From contig CM119265.1 in NCBI GenBank assembly GCA_051294375.1, positions 3,975,025-4,039,024 on the forward strand: a stretch of 64,000 nt of DNA, read 5' to 3'. A program made the position numbers and the translations under genes. The stretch comes from Paraspadella gotoi. Lineage: Eukaryota > Chaetognatha. The notes under the pieces are model-generated. The model saw nothing but the letters and a program-made list of their open reading frames with translations, was not told the origin of the DNA and did no database searches. Every line of letters begins with the position of its first letter. The first letter of the stretch is position 1. Below, in pieces: positions 61,130-64,000 of the stretch.

Positions 61130-61690
61130 AATTCCGAAAAAGTCGAAAATGACTAGAATGCCAAGAATGTCTAAATAGTGTTGAAATTTGAGGCCGGAAT
61201 GGCCAAAGATCGTTGAGAATGCCGACACTTGCGGGGTATGCCGAGAATCAAGAATGTCTGAAAGGTTGAGAGAATGCCGAGAATGCCCAAGAATGTGAGG
61301 AATGCCGAACGTGACAGGGGGCGTAGCTAAGCCGAACATGCACAAAGAAATGAATTCGAAAGTGTGAGAATCCGAAGCAACGACAATGCCAAAAATGTGA
61401 GAAATTGCCGAACGTGCGGGGTATGCTCGAGAAAAAGCCAAGAATTGAATGCGAACGTGCGTGAATGCCGAGAAATGCCAGAATGATATTTGAGAAGTCC
61501 GAACTGGCGGGTATGCCGAGAAAAATGGCCAAGAATGTTAGATCCGGCCGAACACTGCGAGGTTATGACCGAGAAATGCCAGATGTTTAGATTGCCGAAC
61601 ATGCGAGGTATGCCGAGAATGGCAGGAATGTTTAGATTGCCGAACATGCGAGGTATGCCGAGAATGTTGAGAAGAATCGCCAGAATTGAT
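61130..61690. repeat. Degenerate minisatellite, unit about 45 bases
   Basis: The unit contains gccgaacatgcgaggtatg, then ccgagaatg, then gcaggaatgtttagatt. The last two units (61585-61675) are nearly identical, and earlier ones drift progressively. Confidence 0.88.
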
Positions 61691-61829
61691 AAATTGATTA
61701 ATGTAAAACCAATAATCAAGTTTACAAACAAGTTTCCTTATAACAAAGTAAATTTATTTTCACTTTAATTCTAGTATTTTTGGTTAAGATTATGTTTTCG
61801 AGGTGCGAAGGTGACTGAACCCCGCGTTT

Positions 61830-62140
61830 TACACTCCCTGTCTCTTCCCTCTCTTCTTTCTCTTCATCCTCTCTCTCGCTCTTCTTTCTCTCTTCTCTCT
61901 CTCTCTCTCATCCTCTGCTCTCTCTCCTCTCTTCTCTCTCTCTACTCTCTCTTTCTTTCTCTCTTCTTCTCTTGCTCCTCTTCTCTGCTCTCTCCCCTCC
62001 CCCTCTCTCTCCATCCTCTCTTCTTCCTCACTCTCTCTCTCTCTCTCTCTCCCTCCTCTCTCTCTTTCTCTCTCTCTCTGCTCTCTCTCTCTCCTCTTCT
62101 CTCTCTCTTCTCTCTCCTCTCTCTCTCTCTCTCTCTTCTC
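61830..62140. repeat. CT-rich low-complexity block
   Basis: Interrupted (CT)n over 300 bases. Confidence 0.95.
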
Positions 62141-62214
62141 ATTTCTTATTTCATCATCTTTTCTCTCTCAAAACAAGGTTTTTCGCGCCTTCGAAAGTTT
62201 TACATGAAATTCTA

Positions 62215-62458
62215 TCAGTAGTCAAGTCTTTATTGTTGGTGGGAGTTGTCCGTTGGAAGTCAGAAGAAAGCGTCGGAAGCGAAGACGGCGAAGTAGATCG
62301 TCAACGAGGGTCGACGATCGAAGAGCTCCTCAAAATTGGGATGGGGTTGCGGGAGTTTAAGATCGAGACCTCGTAAGATTTCGCCGGTAAAATTTTAAGG
62401 AACAAGTTTTACTTTTAGAATAATTTTTTTTAATTTGGAAAAAACATATTGGGACCGG

Positions 62459-62525
<67 letters not shown>

Positions 62526-63052
62526 GAATCAGTTTATATCGAATGTTCGCAGAACAAAATTTCGTCGTTCGCAAAACATGAACTAGTGAACTAGTAAACT
62601 TGATAAAGAACGAATGTTTGGATTTCCTTCCTCAGATTTCCAGGTCCAACCAGATCAGTGATGATAATCGGATCAGAAGATAAGAAGGACCGATCGATCG
62701 TTCGATCCCCGACCTCTGGGTCATCCTGACCCCAAAAATTCACCGACGGCGAAAATCGAATTCCGAATTCGCGAGTTTCTTATCCGAGGTTAGAATCAAA
62801 AAGGTCGGCGGAGTCGGCGAGACGGGCAGAGTCGACAAGGTTGGCAAGGTTAGCAGGGTCGGCAAGTGACTAACAGACGCCTCGAGGAATGAGATGGCAT
62901 CATTGGAGATGGCAGAAGACATGGCGAGATAGTTTTTGGGAGACATTGCTGGAGACATAGGTGAGATGGCAGAAGACATGGTAAAAGTCATGGAGGGAGA
63001 CATGGCGTAAGACAAGGCGGAGATGGTTAAAAAGAATGTTAAATCGATTAAT
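62215..63052 (+). repeat. Left arm of terminal palindrome
   Basis: Matches the reverse complement of 63150-64000 throughout, including gggagttgtccgttg, the (GA)n run (62463-62521), a gatcggatcagaagataag-like stretch, and a run of agacatgg units (62915-63010). Confidence 0.93.
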
Positions 63053-63149
63053 TTTCGGCCGTCGAATCTATTTAAGCATTCTTTTAACCATCTCCGTCTA
63101 CGCCTTTCAGAAACTTACGTACTATCTCGCCTTGTCTACCATTCCTTTC

Positions 63150-63733
63150 AATCGATTAAATCTTTTTAACCATCTCCGCCTTGTCTTACGCCATGTCTCC
63201 CTCCATGACTTTACCATGTCTTCTGCCATCTCACCTATCTTGTCTCCAGCAATGTCTCCCAAAACACTATCCGCCATGTCTTCTGCCATCTCCAATGATC
63301 CATCTCATTCCTCGAGGCGTCTGTTAGTCACCTTGCCGACCCTGCTAACCTTCGCCAACCTCTGTCGACTCTGCCCGTCTTGCCGACTCCGCCGACCTTT
63401 TGATCTCTAACCTCGGATAAAAACTCGCGAATTCGGAATTCGATTTCGCCGTCGGTGAATTTTTGGGGTCAGGATAACCCAGAGGTGTCGGGGATCGAAC
63501 GATCGATCGGTCCTTCTTATCTTCTGATCCGATTACATCACTGATCTGGTTGGACCTGGAAAATCTGAGGAAGGAAATCCAAACCATTCGTTCTTTATCA
63601 AGTTCTAACTAGTTCACATACTTCTATGTTTTGAAACGTACGAAATTTGTTCTGCGAAACATCGATATAAACTGATTCTCTCTTTCCTTCTCTCTCTCTC
63701 TCTTCTCTCTCTCTTTCTCTCTCTTCTCTCTCT

Positions 63734-63766
<33 letters not shown>

Positions 63767-64000
63767 AACCGGTCCCAAATATGTTTTTCCAAATTAAAAA
63801 AAAAGTTATTTCTAAAGTAAACTTGTTCCTTAAAATTTTACCGGCGAAATCTTACGAGGTCTCAGAATCTAAACTCCCGCAACCACCATCCCAATTTAGA
63901 GCTCTTCGATCGTCGACCCTCGTTGACGAATCTACTTCGCCGTCTTCGCTTCCGACCTTCTTCATGACTTCAACGGACAACTCCCACCAACAAAAAGACT
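63150..64000 (-). repeat. Right arm of terminal palindrome, runs off the window
   Basis: Inverted counterpart of 62215-63052 with scattered indels. The fold point is near 63100, and (CT)n at 63680-63766 mirrors the (GA)n of the left arm. Confidence 0.93.

Overview
The window is eukaryotic nuclear DNA from an invertebrate animal. It has split genes with GT-AG introns, long AT-rich introns and very abundant microsatellites, mostly (CT)n/(GA)n. The protein sequence of its one clear gene is of arthropod/protostome filamin type, from comparison with what I remember of insect filamin. An arthropod, perhaps a crustacean, is my best guess, but the species cannot be fixed from sequence alone.

Region 1 (about 1.96-24.0 kb, minus strand) holds a complete filamin gene. 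I could join 15 coding exons with every splice phase matching: an N-terminal pair of calponin-homology (CH) actin-binding domains, 22 filamin-type Ig repeats, a glutamine-rich hinge before the last repeat, and the C-terminal dimerisation repeat. The deduced product is about 2,429 residues (2,423 with the alternative first donor). One 4,623-base exon carries most of repeats 1 to 17, while both ends of the gene are cut into small exons. Introns carry minisatellites, a cluster of old dispersed repeats (about 6.6-10.0 kb), tRNA-like SINE remnants and many (CT)n runs. Two (CT)n runs sit exactly where the polypyrimidine tract of a 3' splice site is needed.

Region 2 (about 24-30.6 kb) is the 5' flank of filamin. 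It contains a purine-only tract over 1 kb long, (GA)n runs, a GC-rich promoter-like stretch and two unrecognised minus-strand open segments that could be exons. I found no second convincing gene.

Region 3 (about 30.6-64 kb) has no gene I can support. It is a mosaic of low-complexity DNA, N runs (five of exactly 25 N) and large direct and inverted duplications whose second copies carry dense, insertion-dominated differences. This looks like gap filling with uncorrected long reads and fold-back chimeras rather than real segmental duplication. Within it are real-looking repeats: a dispersed family that also occurs in the filamin 3' flank; a near-perfect palindrome with hammerhead-ribozyme-like termini, as known for Penelope-like elements; and an unrecognised coding-like sequence present twice (about 48.1-48.8 and 59.8-60.2 kb).

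Filamin crosslinks actin filaments and links them to membrane receptors. It acts alone here; no operon-like or functional clustering is visible.
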